Positions 18,967-28,051 of a DNA stretch of 64,000 nt are shown here, piece after piece; within the stretch, counting starts at the first letter, position 1, and every line of letters starts with the position of its first letter. The translations under genes and the position numbers were made by a program. Origin of the DNA: Paenibacillus sp. LS1 (GTDB lineage: Bacteria; Bacillota; Bacilli; Paenibacillales; Paenibacillaceae); contig NZ_JAPDOE010000001.1 in assembly GCF_026013365.1 (NCBI RefSeq), positions 1,612,001 through 1,676,000 of the forward strand, read 5' to 3'. A model generated the notes under the pieces. The model was not told where the DNA came from and searched no databases. It saw only the letters and a list, made by a program, of their open reading frames with translations.

Positions 18967-21900
18967 CTACAGGGTCTCCAAGACCACCCGTGAGCCGTTT
19001 CCTGCTTCACCTGCAGGGATCACCACAAGCTTGCGTGGCAAGCGTGCGCGCAGTTCAGGCACGTGACTGATTACACCGACAGCCAATCGGTCGTCATGCA
19101 GTTTTTCCAGCGACGTAATGACGGTATCCAACAACTCCGGGTCAAGTGTACCAAACCCTTCATCCAGGAAGAAGAATTGAAGCGGGTACTGACCTCGCAG
19201 CTGAATCTGGGCCGACAATGCCAAAGCCAGTGACAATGAGGTCAAAAACGTCTCCCCACCTGACAACGTCGATACTGGTCGTTTGACTCCCCCGTTGGCA
19301 TCATCACAAATCACAAAACCACCACCGGAGTCTACCTCCAGTGAATAACGCTGTTTGGTCAGGAAACGCAGACGCTGAGATGCCGCATGACTAACCTGCA
19401 TCAGTTGTTCTTCGGCAATATACTCGACAAAAGCATTGCCTCTGAACGCGGATTGCAGTTTGCTGAGCAGCTCGCCTTGACGGCTTACCTCCACCCGCTT
19501 GTTCTCCAGTTCGGTCCAGCGAACATGTCGCTGCTCTACATCCTCCAGATCACGTTCAGCGCGTGCTTTGGCACGAAGGGCAGCCTCATCCTCAATTCGG
19601 ACCTGCTGCAAACGTTCGGTACAGGCTAACCACTGTTCCTCCGATACAACAGCACCACCCAGCTTTTGTTCCAGTTCACGCAACTGGGATGCCAGTTCAC
19701 GCTCGCGTTCACGGTGCTGCTGGATTTCGCCTGCCAGTCGTTCTGCTTCCTGTGATGGAATCGCCGCGGATACAACAGCATCATCCGAGTCAAACGGGGA
19801 TTGTTCCAGCAATAGCTGCCACCGTTCCTGTGCCTGTTGCAGATGTTCTGCTGCTGAGGCAGCTGCCTGCTGAGCCATGACATCTTTCTTGGCTGATTCC
19901 TGCTTCAGCGTGTCCGCTTCTTTGAAGCGTTGTGCCGAGTCCGCAGCTGCTTTTCGCAGTCCATCCAGACGAGCCTGAGCCGCAGCAATCAGATCTTCTA
20001 CTCGCTGCTCCCCGACCCACTGGCGCAAACGTTCTTCCTTCTCGGTGAGCTGTTTGCTATTTCCCTGCCACTGCGTTTGCCACTGGATCAGTTGTTTATC
20101 CAATTCAACCAGCTTTTGCTGGAGAGTTTGGATGCTCTGATCTTTTTCCTCAAGGAACGTCACGCTTTTGTTCAGACGTTCCTTGATGTCTTCGGCGCGT
20201 GCATCGCGCTCCTGCATCGCCTGATAGAGGGCCTTGGCCTCCTCCTGAGCGATGCCCGGCAGTTCCGCGGCCCAGCGGCCCTGCAAGGCAGCCGCTGCGG
20301 CCTCGCTCTCGGCCAGCTTGCGCTCCGCCTGGGCGAGCCCGGCACGGCCGGCCTCCTGCGCAGCTGCCGCTTCCATGCGGCGCTGCTGTGCGCCCACAGC
20401 CGCCTGCTGCAACGCGGCGGCTTCGGCCTGGAGCGGCGCTGCTGCGGTAGCCAGCGCCTGCGCGGCTTCGCGCAGCGCAGCGGCACGCGATACCCAGCCT
20501 GCCGGGGAGCGCCCGTGTTCGGGCGACCCGGCGGGCTCGGGCTCCGCTGCCGCAGGCGCGGCCTCGGCTGCGGCAGGAGCTTCGCCGGCCGCAGCGCCAA
20601 GCTGCGTCAGCAGGCTGCGACGTTCGTGCAGCTGCTGGCGCAGCCCAAAGCGCAGCTCCTGCAGCTCCGCGTGCAGGCTGCGCAGCAGTTCCAGGTCCGC
20701 ATCGCCTGCGTGCGGACCTTCTCCCGGCGGCGCAGCCGGGAGCGGGTGATGCGGCGAGCCGCACACCGGGCATGGCTCGCCGTCACGCAGCTCGGCGCGC
20801 AAGGCGGAGGACAGCCGGTGCAGCTCCTGCTCACGCATCGTGCCACGCATCTGTTCCTCCGCAAGGGACAGCAGGCTTTGTTCGCGACTGATGTCCTGCT
20901 CACAGCCAAGCAAGGCCTCAAGACCTGCTGACGCCTGTTCTACCAAGTGCTGACGCTGATCACTCAGGCGTTTTTCTTCCTCAGCCGCCCCCTTCAGCTT
21001 GTCGGCTCCCTGTTCTGCCGACTGCTTGTAGGCCAGCATGTCAGCCTTGTTTTGCTGCAGCTGCTCCGCGGCAGTATCCACACGATGCTTCAGTTCAAGC
21101 GCAGCCTGCAGCTGTCTGCGTTCCTCTGACTTCACTTCATTTGGCTTGAGGCTCTCCTGTAGTTCCTCACGCCGTTTGCGTCCACGCTGTTGCAATTCCT
21201 TTTCTTTCTCAAGCTGCTGTCCCAGCGCAGTCTGTTCGCCCTGCCCCTGTTCCAGCAGCTGCGCGAGGCGCGAGCAATCGGCTTGAAGTCCGTCCCGTTC
21301 CCGTTGCAGCTCTTTCGCTTGTTCCAGTTGTTCGAGGCGCAACAGCAGTTTCGGTTCTTCCTCAGCCATTTGCGAACGTGCCGTCTCGGCCTTCTCCGCT
21401 TCCTGAACAGCCAGACGCTCATGTTCCAATGCTTGCTGATGAGCTGTCTCGGCGGTATCCTGCCGCTGCTTCTGCGTAGACTTGGAATCTCGAACCGTCT
21501 GCAACGCAGGCAGTATTGCATCTGCCGCAACAGATTGTTTCAGCCGTTGTTCGCCTGCCTCAACCTGCGGTTCCAGCGCTTTAAGCTTCTGCTGTTCATC
21601 CGTACGGGCCTGCCGTTCGTTACTTAACTCACGAATTTTGCCCAGCTGTTCGGCTTCCTTCGCAGCTTCATCCAGCGCTTTGCGGGACAATTCAGACTGC
21701 TGAACAGCAGTTTGAAGAAGACGTTTCGTTTCTTCGAGCGTCTCCTTGCTGGCATTACCAAGCCCCTGTTGCTCCGCAGCAAGAGATTGGTGAACCATAT
21801 CATTATCCTTGACACGCCGACTTAATTTGATAGCCAGCTGATCCCCATACTTTTCCAGATGGAACAATCGTTGCAGCATCTGGCGACGTTCACTGCCTTT

Positions 21901-22386
21901 GAGTGACAAAAACTCGGCAAACTTCCCTTGCGGAAGTACCACTGCCCGTGTAAAATCATCCATCTTCAAACCGATCACATCTTCAACACAGCGATTCACA
22001 TCTGCCAATTTGTCGGCAAGTACCTGTTCTTCGCCATTGACCGTCTCTATGAATTTGCTGATCGTGTTACTCACCGAAACTTCATTATTTCGTTTGAAAC
22101 GTCGCTCTACCCGGAACCTCCGAGTGCCTTCCGCCGACATCAGTTCGAATGTAAAAGCAACCGACAACGAATCTTCTGCGTGATTCATAATGCCTTGTGT
22201 ACCGTTCACCGCACGTTCTACTTTTCCGTACATGGCGAGTGTGATGGCATCGAGCAAGGAAGATTTACCACTGCCCGTAGGACCGAAAATACCGAATAGA
22301 CCCGTCTCCGTCAGCACGGTAAAATCAATTTCCTGCATCTCCCGATAACTTTGCAGTCCGGCAACTTTTAATAAAATGGGCTTCAT
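18967..22386 (-). CDS. sbcC: exonuclease subunit SbcC (SMC-like ATPase)
   Basis: The 1139-aa ATPase subunit of the SbcCD nuclease that opens hairpins and protein-blocked DNA ends. Walker A is GPTGSGKSSLLDAITLAMYG (about 35-54). Two long coiled coils surround the zinc-hook CPVC at about 538-541. The C-terminal ABC signature is LSGGETFLTSLSLALALS, with Walker B FFFLDEGFGTLD. A segment just after the hook (about 20230-20790) is extremely GC- and Ala-rich (AAAGEAPAAAEAAPAAAEPE), unlike the rest of the gene, and looks like a local expansion. The start overlaps sbcD by 4 nt. Confidence 0.96.
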   Translation of the reverse strand: MKPILLKVAGLQSYREMQEIDFTVLTETGLFGIFGPTGSGKSSLLDAITLAMYGKVERAVNGTQGIMNHAEDSLSVAFTFELMSAEGTRRFRVERRFKRNNEVSVSNTISKFIETVNGEEQVLADKLADVNRCVEDVIGLKMDDFTRAVVLPQGKFAEFLSLKGSERRQMLQRLFHLEKYGDQLAIKLSRRVKDNDMVHQSLAAEQQGLGNASKETLEETKRLLQTAVQQSELSRKALDEAAKEAEQLGKIRELSNERQARTDEQQKLKALEPQVEAGEQRLKQSVAADAILPALQTVRDSKSTQKQRQDTAETAHQQALEHERLAVQEAEKAETARSQMAEEEPKLLLRLEQLEQAKELQRERDGLQADCSRLAQLLEQGQGEQTALGQQLEKEKELQQRGRKRREELQESLKPNEVKSEERRQLQAALELKHRVDTAAEQLQQNKADMLAYKQSAEQGADKLKGAAEEEKRLSDQRQHLVEQASAGLEALLGCEQDISREQSLLSLAEEQMRGTMREQELHRLSSALRAELRDGEPCPVCGSPHHPLPAAPPGEGPHAGDADLELLRSLHAELQELRFGLRQQLHERRSLLTQLGAAAGEAPAAAEAAPAAAEPEPAGSPEHGRSPAGWVSRAAALREAAQALATAAAPLQAEAAALQQAAVGAQQRRMEAAAAQEAGRAGLAQAERKLAESEAAAAALQGRWAAELPGIAQEEAKALYQAMQERDARAEDIKERLNKSVTFLEEKDQSIQTLQQKLVELDKQLIQWQTQWQGNSKQLTEKEERLRQWVGEQRVEDLIAAAQARLDGLRKAAADSAQRFKEADTLKQESAKKDVMAQQAAASAAEHLQQAQERWQLLLEQSPFDSDDAVVSAAIPSQEAERLAGEIQQHRERERELASQLRELEQKLGGAVVSEEQWLACTERLQQVRIEDEAALRAKARAERDLEDVEQRHVRWTELENKRVEVSRQGELLSKLQSAFRGNAFVEYIAEEQLMQVSHAASQRLRFLTKQRYSLEVDSGGGFVICDDANGGVKRPVSTLSGGETFLTSLSLALALSAQIQLRGQYPLQFFFLDEGFGTLDPELLDTVITSLEKLHDDRLAVGVISHVPELRARLPRKLVVIPAGEAGNGSRVVLETL

Positions 22387-23567
22387 CTTTCCTCGACCTC
22401 CTCACGCACACCCGGCTCGTCTTCATCCACAAGTTCCAGGAAAAGCTGTACCAGGCTGTCTTCCGGTTGTGCACCACCCGTCTGGCGCTGATAGAATTTA
22501 CGGAACAGTTCGTGTACCGGTAGCTCGGATCGTTGCTCCAAAAGCCCTGCTGCAGCCATCTCGGGGTACACGGGGCGAATGTGAATAATACCCTCATGTG
22601 ATTTTCGCAACTGCTGAATCTCCTTCAGCGACATCGCCTCGTCCAGCCACACTTCCATGTCGATAAAAGCCTGCGGATCACGTCCCTCGTCCAGCCAGCG
22701 ATATACTTCTGCCAGACCACCACGTGCCTGCCAACGCACAAGCGGACGCCCAGACGTTAACAAAACTTCCTCTACCTGTGCAGCTCCACCCGGTGCCAGA
22801 TCAACCATCGTGACAGACTTACTCTGCCCCGCTTCCGAGAAGCTGTAGGCCAGCGGAGAACCGCTATATCGAATCACTCCGTCTCCTTTGACAGCCTGTG
22901 CACGATGAAGATGCCCAAGCGCTGTGTATTGTGCGCCAGTCGATAAGGACGAAGGGTCTACCGTGTAGGCCCCACCGATCTGAATCGGACGTTCCGAATC
23001 ACTCTCAAGTCCGCCGAGCACATAGATATGGCTCATGGCTAAATTTACGGTATCCGGGCGAAAAGAAGCTGCCAGACGCTGCATTAACATGCCTACCCGG
23101 TGACTGTATGCCTGACGAAGTACATTTTCGTCCCCATCTGTTGTCAGCAATTCATTCAATCTGGCTTCAGAAGGATAAGGTAATGCGGCAATCTGTGCAG
23201 TTTCTCCGGTTCGCTTCGCATAGATGGTTACCGCTTCTGAAGTAGGCATCCCTACGAGTGTAATACCCTGCCTGTTTACCAGTGGAGTTACAGAAGCCAC
23301 CCGCTCTGGCTGATCATGATTCCCTGCAATTACCACGAGAGGTCTTCCATGCTCCGTCAGACGTGCTGCCGCTTCATAAAAAAGTTGTTCCGCCGCTGCG
23401 GGAGGATTCACGGAATCATACACATCTCCGGCCATCAATATGGCATCCGCCTGCTGCTCATCAGCCACCCTGACAAGTTCATCAACGAAATCTTCCTGTT
23501 CACGCAGTCGGCTTCGTCCTTCCAGCGTTTTTCCCAAATGCCAGTCCCCTGTATGCAAAATACGCAT
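22383..23567 (-). CDS. sbcD: exonuclease subunit SbcD (metallophosphatase nuclease)
   Basis: Mre11-like nuclease subunit of SbcCD. 394 aa. Metal-binding motifs are visible: HTGDWHLGK (about 4-12), MAGDVYDS (about 46), AGNHD (about 86), MSHIYVLGG and YTALGHLHRAQ (about 215). The frame is open to 23603. The ATG at 23567 is preferred because it begins the conserved MRILHTGDWH and has GAGGGGTGG about 8 nt upstream. It overlaps sbcC by ATGA and follows addA by about 55 nt, so addB-addA-sbcD-sbcC form one double-strand-break repair operon, as in Bacillus. Confidence 0.95.
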   Translation of the reverse strand: MRILHTGDWHLGKTLEGRSRLREQEDFVDELVRVADEQQADAILMAGDVYDSVNPPAAAEQLFYEAAARLTEHGRPLVVIAGNHDQPERVASVTPLVNRQGITLVGMPTSEAVTIYAKRTGETAQIAALPYPSEARLNELLTTDGDENVLRQAYSHRVGMLMQRLAASFRPDTVNLAMSHIYVLGGLESDSERPIQIGGAYTVDPSSLSTGAQYTALGHLHRAQAVKGDGVIRYSGSPLAYSFSEAGQSKSVTMVDLAPGGAAQVEEVLLTSGRPLVRWQARGGLAEVYRWLDEGRDPQAFIDMEVWLDEAMSLKEIQQLRKSHEGIIHIRPVYPEMAAAGLLEQRSELPVHELFRKFYQRQTGGAQPEDSLVQLFLELVDEDEPGVREEVEER

Positions 23568-23623
23568 CGTCCGTTCCACCCCTCTCTCCCATGTAATATC
23601 CATGGTTTTAAATTCCGACCTTT

Positions 23624-26600
23624 TTATAACTTCACTGCATGTCCACCATCAAAAAAGTACAGCCACTTCCGGTCAACTTTCCGTCCCAATATATCTTCAA
23701 TGGCCCGTCCATACAGCTCCAGTTGGAAGCCATAGTTGTCTGTAAGTGTACGCAGTCCACCGCGATGGTCCAAAACCCGATCCGTCTTGTAATCGAGCAA
23801 CACAAGCTCACCGTCCACCTCATATAGACAGTCAATAATTCCCCGGACCAACACCGTTTCATTTTCAATGGTGGCCTGCATTTTATTTTTTTCATCTACA
23901 GTCTGGATTTCTGAGTTCGTAGACTGCGCATGTAGCCATTCCACAGGGGACTGATGTGCCGGAAGTCCATACACAAACGGGATCTCCCGTTTTACCCACG
24001 CTGCACGCAACAGCTCTTTACCTGGTTCTGTATCGAAAAATCCGACCAGCTCTTCGAGTTCGATAGCCTCCACGTGGTGGGGCAGTAAAATCTGAAGTTT
24101 TACCAATCGCTGAGTGGTCTGCTCAATAAGCTGTGAATCAATGGCCGATCCATCTACAGGAAGATGTTGCATCAACGTATGATACACGGTCCCCCGCTCT
24201 GTCCCTGTCAATTGCTTCTCTCCCATAAATTTGGGACGACGCAGATGCAATTTGAATGACGTACCCGCAGATCCCGCATCCGAAACATTCACCGTACCGT
24301 TTGAATCTGACCCTGATCCAGTCTCGCTCTCGTTATATTCACCAGATACGCCACGTAGTACATGGCCTGCTTCATCTCTGGTGTAATTGATTCCTTGGGT
24401 GTTGTGAGCCAATAATTTCTCGGACTGTTCTCCCAGTTCCTCCATCACCTCTACGGACTGGATGTCCTGCATCGCAAGTAAAGTTTTCAACTCCGTGACA
24501 GATGTACTGGCTGCTACTTGAGTTGCTGCTTCATAGGGGTACGTCCATGAAAGCCGTTGATCTACCTCGCGAATCAGCCGAGCCTCTTCTTCTTGATTAA
24601 CGACTATATTTCCATCTTCATCTCCAAAGTTTTGGTTAACTGCATCTTGTGCACTCTCCGTCAGCTCTTCTACAGTTGAAGTTGGAACCAAATTCACAGG
24701 CTGAACTGCTTTTAGAGCAGCAATCCGTTCTTTCCGCACCTCAGTCATCCCGTCTTCTTCCCCAAGTGTCTGATCCACCACATGGTCACGAGACACCTGA
24801 TCGGCAGAAATAATAGAAATCGCCCATCGTGATTGATCATCTGCAAGACAGGCTGAGAAAGAATCATTGCTTCCAGCAAGTTCTCGCAACACAGCCGCAT
24901 CTGGATGTCTCATCAGGGATGGTCCAATCCAGTCCAGGTAGCTTCGTCCTGCAGCAAGCAGATAGTCTGGCAATGCCAATTCAGGGCTATCCTTGACCTG
25001 AGACCACGCCAGCGCTTTTTTCGCGGTATCTTTTACGGTACCCAGCAAAATCATTTTCTCTTTGGGACGGGTCAACGCAACATACAGCACACGCATCTCT
25101 TCAGCAAGCAGTTCAAATTGCGCACGACGACGAATCGCCAGATTGGCTAATGTAGGATAGGCAACCCGATTCTCACGATCCACAAACCTCGGGCCAAATC
25201 CCAATTCCTTATGCATTAGAAACGGTGCGTTCAAGTCTTGCTGATTAAACATCTTGGATATGCCACCGACAAAGACAATTGGAAACTCCAAACCCTTACT
25301 CCGGTGAATCGTCATGATCCGTACGGCGTTGTCCTGCTCACCAGAACTACTTGCTACAGTCCCGAGGTCTCCCCTGTTTTCCCGCAGTCTGGAAACATAG
25401 GTCAGGAAACGGAACAAGCCGCGATTCGCAGTCGATTCCTCATATTGTCGTGCGCGGTCGTACAATGCCTTAAGATTACTTTGACGTTGCAGCCCTCCTG
25501 GAAGACCACCAACCCAGTCCAAATAACCGGTTTCCCGATACATACGCCAGATCAGTTCACTTAGACTGCCTTGCCTTGCCTCAAGTCTCCACTGCTGCAA
25601 TTGACGCATAAAACGAATTAACTTTTGCTGTAATTCCGAGCCTGAGATCTCCGTTATGCCCAAATCCTCACTTGCATGTCCCGCAACACCAGCATCTTGC
25701 ATTCCATCTGTATGCAATGTATGCACATCGGATTCATAGACATCATCCAGGATCTCTGCCTCGACTGAAGCTGCTGTCTCCCGCTGTCCCTGTTCCATCT
25801 CTGCCCAGGCTTCCGGCCACTGCAACTGGACCATATTGGAATCAGGATGATTATCCTGCCGGGATTGTTGTACAGCATTAGTGGAGGAATCGCTCCAATC
25901 TCCCGCAGCCGATATAACCGCATCATAGAATGATTGTCTTTTGTCACCAAGCCGAATCTGTGCCAGTTCCTCTTCATCCAGTCCAACAATCGGGGAACGA
26001 AGCACGGAAGCGAGCGGAATATCCTGCCTTGGATTATCAACAAGCTGAAGCAGAGACATCATGATTTCCACTTCTGTAGCCTGAAAATAACCCTTGCTCT
26101 GTTCTCCTCCAGCAGGAATTCCCTGCTGTCTGAACTCCTCTATCATGAGCGGAGCCCACATCAAGGTCGAACGCAGCAAGATGACCATGTCACCGTAACG
26201 TGCCGGGCGCATCGTTTGCAGGGCTTTGTCATATACATTGAGGGCAGGTTTGTCCGTATCCCCAACCATCTCACGAATACGCCTTGCGATCGCCCTTGCT
26301 TCCAACTGTGCTGTTTCGAGTTCGGCACTCTCCAGTTCTGCGGAGACCGATACATCCCCATTCTCATCCGTGCTCTCTGTCAGATCAGGACCACCACCCT
26401 GACGATCGATCAGCATGAGTTCAGGTGTATACGCCTCATCGCCAAGCGTCTCTGACGGGAAGGTAGCCCCATATGCCAGCTGAGCTCGCTCATCGTAAGC
26501 AATCTCTGCCACACCTTCGTTCATGAGTTGACGGAATATCATATTGACTGAATGCACGACTTCCGCACGACTGCGGAAATTCCGTGCAAGATCAATACGT

Positions 26601-28051
26601 TGACCCGTTCGATTCATGCGATCTTCATCGTTTCCGTCCTCACGCGTGCTCGCTCCATACTGGCGATACTTGTTCATAAACAGACCCGGCTCAGCCAACC
26701 GAAAACGGTAGATACTCTGTTTGACATCCCCTACCATGAATCGGTTACCCGGGTTTTCTCTAGAGATGAGCTTCACGATATCTTCCTGAACCGTATTGGT
26801 ATCCTGATATTCATCAAGCAACACTTCATCGAATCGCGAACGGTACTCCATAGCCGCATCGGAAGGCATCGACAGTTCAGGTGTTGAATCCTCATGTCGC
26901 AAAATGTGGAGGCAATAATGCTCCAGATCACTGAAGTCAACTTGCCCACGTTCCTGTTTGGCCTGTCGATAACGTTCTCCAAATGTACTAACCAGCCTCG
27001 ACAGTTCCTGCATGAGCGGTGCCGCCTGCTCCAGTTCCTGCCAGAACGAAAACGCAGTTCTTCCGAACAATGAGCCTTTCAGTTCGATAACTGCTTTTTT
27101 TGCAGCCTCACGGAGTTCCTTCACCTGATCCTGTAAAGCAGGGTCCGTCTGATCTTTTTTGCAAGGTTTCAGTTTACCAAATACAGCGGGTTGAAACACT
27201 TCAGGCAACCTCTCCCATGGCATAACCTGGGCCGCAGATAACAGCTCTTCTACCATCACCAGGTCTTCTTTTAACGTATCTGAATAAGGTGCCGGACCTT
27301 CAGGCTGCATGGAAATATGGATGCCTTGACGGAGCAGTCCTGCTGCACCACTTAGAGCAAGAGCCGCATCACGCAAAATACTCTGAACCCATGCTGAATG
27401 TCCAAGTGCCTCCACACTTTCCACCTGAAAAGCAGATGCCATCTCTGAGAGCCAATGATCCGGCCAGGAATGACTGCGGGAGAAATCATACAATCGCTGC
27501 ACCAGTCGATGCATCGCATCATCATTTCGTTCTCCACTGAACCAGTCTACCAATTCGCGGAATGTACTCCCTTCATCTTCTTCACCATACTTTTCCTCAA
27601 ATAGTTCTTCGAGCAGTTCCTGGCGCATGATTTCCGCTTCATTTTCATTCAGAATACGGAAAGCCGGGTTCAACGGAATTTGCTGATAATAACGGCGAAT
27701 GACTTCCATACAGAATGAATGCAGCGTTGTAATAGATGCACGCCCAAGCAGTGACAGCTGCTTACGCAGATGCTCTTCTCCTGGCTGTTCTTCAAGCGCA
27801 CGTTCCAGCGCTTCCCGAATCCGTTGTTTCATCTCGGCGGCGGCTGCTTTGGTAAATGTAGCTACAAGCAAGCGATCCACACTGAATCCTTGGGAGGGAT
27901 CTGCAATCTTGCGAATAATTCGTTCAACCAATACGGCTGTCTTGCCTGATCCCGCCGCTGCGGCAACCAGAATGTCTTCTCCGCTTTCGGAGATGGCACT
28001 CCACTGGTCATCGCTCCAGAAGCTACCTTCCGGTTTTGGCATATTCGTCAT
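23624..28051 (-). CDS. addA: ATP-dependent helicase/nuclease subunit AddA
   Basis: Large subunit of AddAB, which resects double-strand breaks. UvrD-like helicase with Walker A AAAGSGKT (31-38), VDFSDLEHYCL, DEYQDTN (motif II) and MTIHRSKGLEFP. A C-terminal RecB-family nuclease carries GIIDCLYEVDGELVLLDYKTD (Asp-Tyr-Lys at about 1420). At 1475 aa it is longer than the roughly 1230 aa of B. subtilis AddA. The extra length includes an acidic linker around 690-780 and a long acidic Ser/Gly-rich stretch around 1100-1265. It overlaps addB by 4 nt (ATGA). Confidence 0.96.
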   Translation of the reverse strand: MTNMPKPEGSFWSDDQWSAISESGEDILVAAAAGSGKTAVLVERIIRKIADPSQGFSVDRLLVATFTKAAAAEMKQRIREALERALEEQPGEEHLRKQLSLLGRASITTLHSFCMEVIRRYYQQIPLNPAFRILNENEAEIMRQELLEELFEEKYGEEDEGSTFRELVDWFSGERNDDAMHRLVQRLYDFSRSHSWPDHWLSEMASAFQVESVEALGHSAWVQSILRDAALALSGAAGLLRQGIHISMQPEGPAPYSDTLKEDLVMVEELLSAAQVMPWERLPEVFQPAVFGKLKPCKKDQTDPALQDQVKELREAAKKAVIELKGSLFGRTAFSFWQELEQAAPLMQELSRLVSTFGERYRQAKQERGQVDFSDLEHYCLHILRHEDSTPELSMPSDAAMEYRSRFDEVLLDEYQDTNTVQEDIVKLISRENPGNRFMVGDVKQSIYRFRLAEPGLFMNKYRQYGASTREDGNDEDRMNRTGQRIDLARNFRSRAEVVHSVNMIFRQLMNEGVAEIAYDERAQLAYGATFPSETLGDEAYTPELMLIDRQGGGPDLTESTDENGDVSVSAELESAELETAQLEARAIARRIREMVGDTDKPALNVYDKALQTMRPARYGDMVILLRSTLMWAPLMIEEFRQQGIPAGGEQSKGYFQATEVEIMMSLLQLVDNPRQDIPLASVLRSPIVGLDEEELAQIRLGDKRQSFYDAVISAAGDWSDSSTNAVQQSRQDNHPDSNMVQLQWPEAWAEMEQGQRETAASVEAEILDDVYESDVHTLHTDGMQDAGVAGHASEDLGITEISGSELQQKLIRFMRQLQQWRLEARQGSLSELIWRMYRETGYLDWVGGLPGGLQRQSNLKALYDRARQYEESTANRGLFRFLTYVSRLRENRGDLGTVASSSGEQDNAVRIMTIHRSKGLEFPIVFVGGISKMFNQQDLNAPFLMHKELGFGPRFVDRENRVAYPTLANLAIRRRAQFELLAEEMRVLYVALTRPKEKMILLGTVKDTAKKALAWSQVKDSPELALPDYLLAAGRSYLDWIGPSLMRHPDAAVLRELAGSNDSFSACLADDQSRWAISIISADQVSRDHVVDQTLGEEDGMTEVRKERIAALKAVQPVNLVPTSTVEELTESAQDAVNQNFGDEDGNIVVNQEEEARLIREVDQRLSWTYPYEAATQVAASTSVTELKTLLAMQDIQSVEVMEELGEQSEKLLAHNTQGINYTRDEAGHVLRGVSGEYNESETGSGSDSNGTVNVSDAGSAGTSFKLHLRRPKFMGEKQLTGTERGTVYHTLMQHLPVDGSAIDSQLIEQTTQRLVKLQILLPHHVEAIELEELVGFFDTEPGKELLRAAWVKREIPFVYGLPAHQSPVEWLHAQSTNSEIQTVDEKNKMQATIENETVLVRGIIDCLYEVDGELVLLDYKTDRVLDHRGGLRTLTDNYGFQLELYGRAIEDILGRKVDRKWLYFFDGGHAVKL

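Noticed and set aside
19930-20931. Long plus- and minus-strand frames inside the GC-rich part of sbcC (also 20150-20773 and 20252-20749)
   Set aside because: High GC removes stop codons in all frames. Only the SbcC frame has coiled-coil and zinc-hook sequence.
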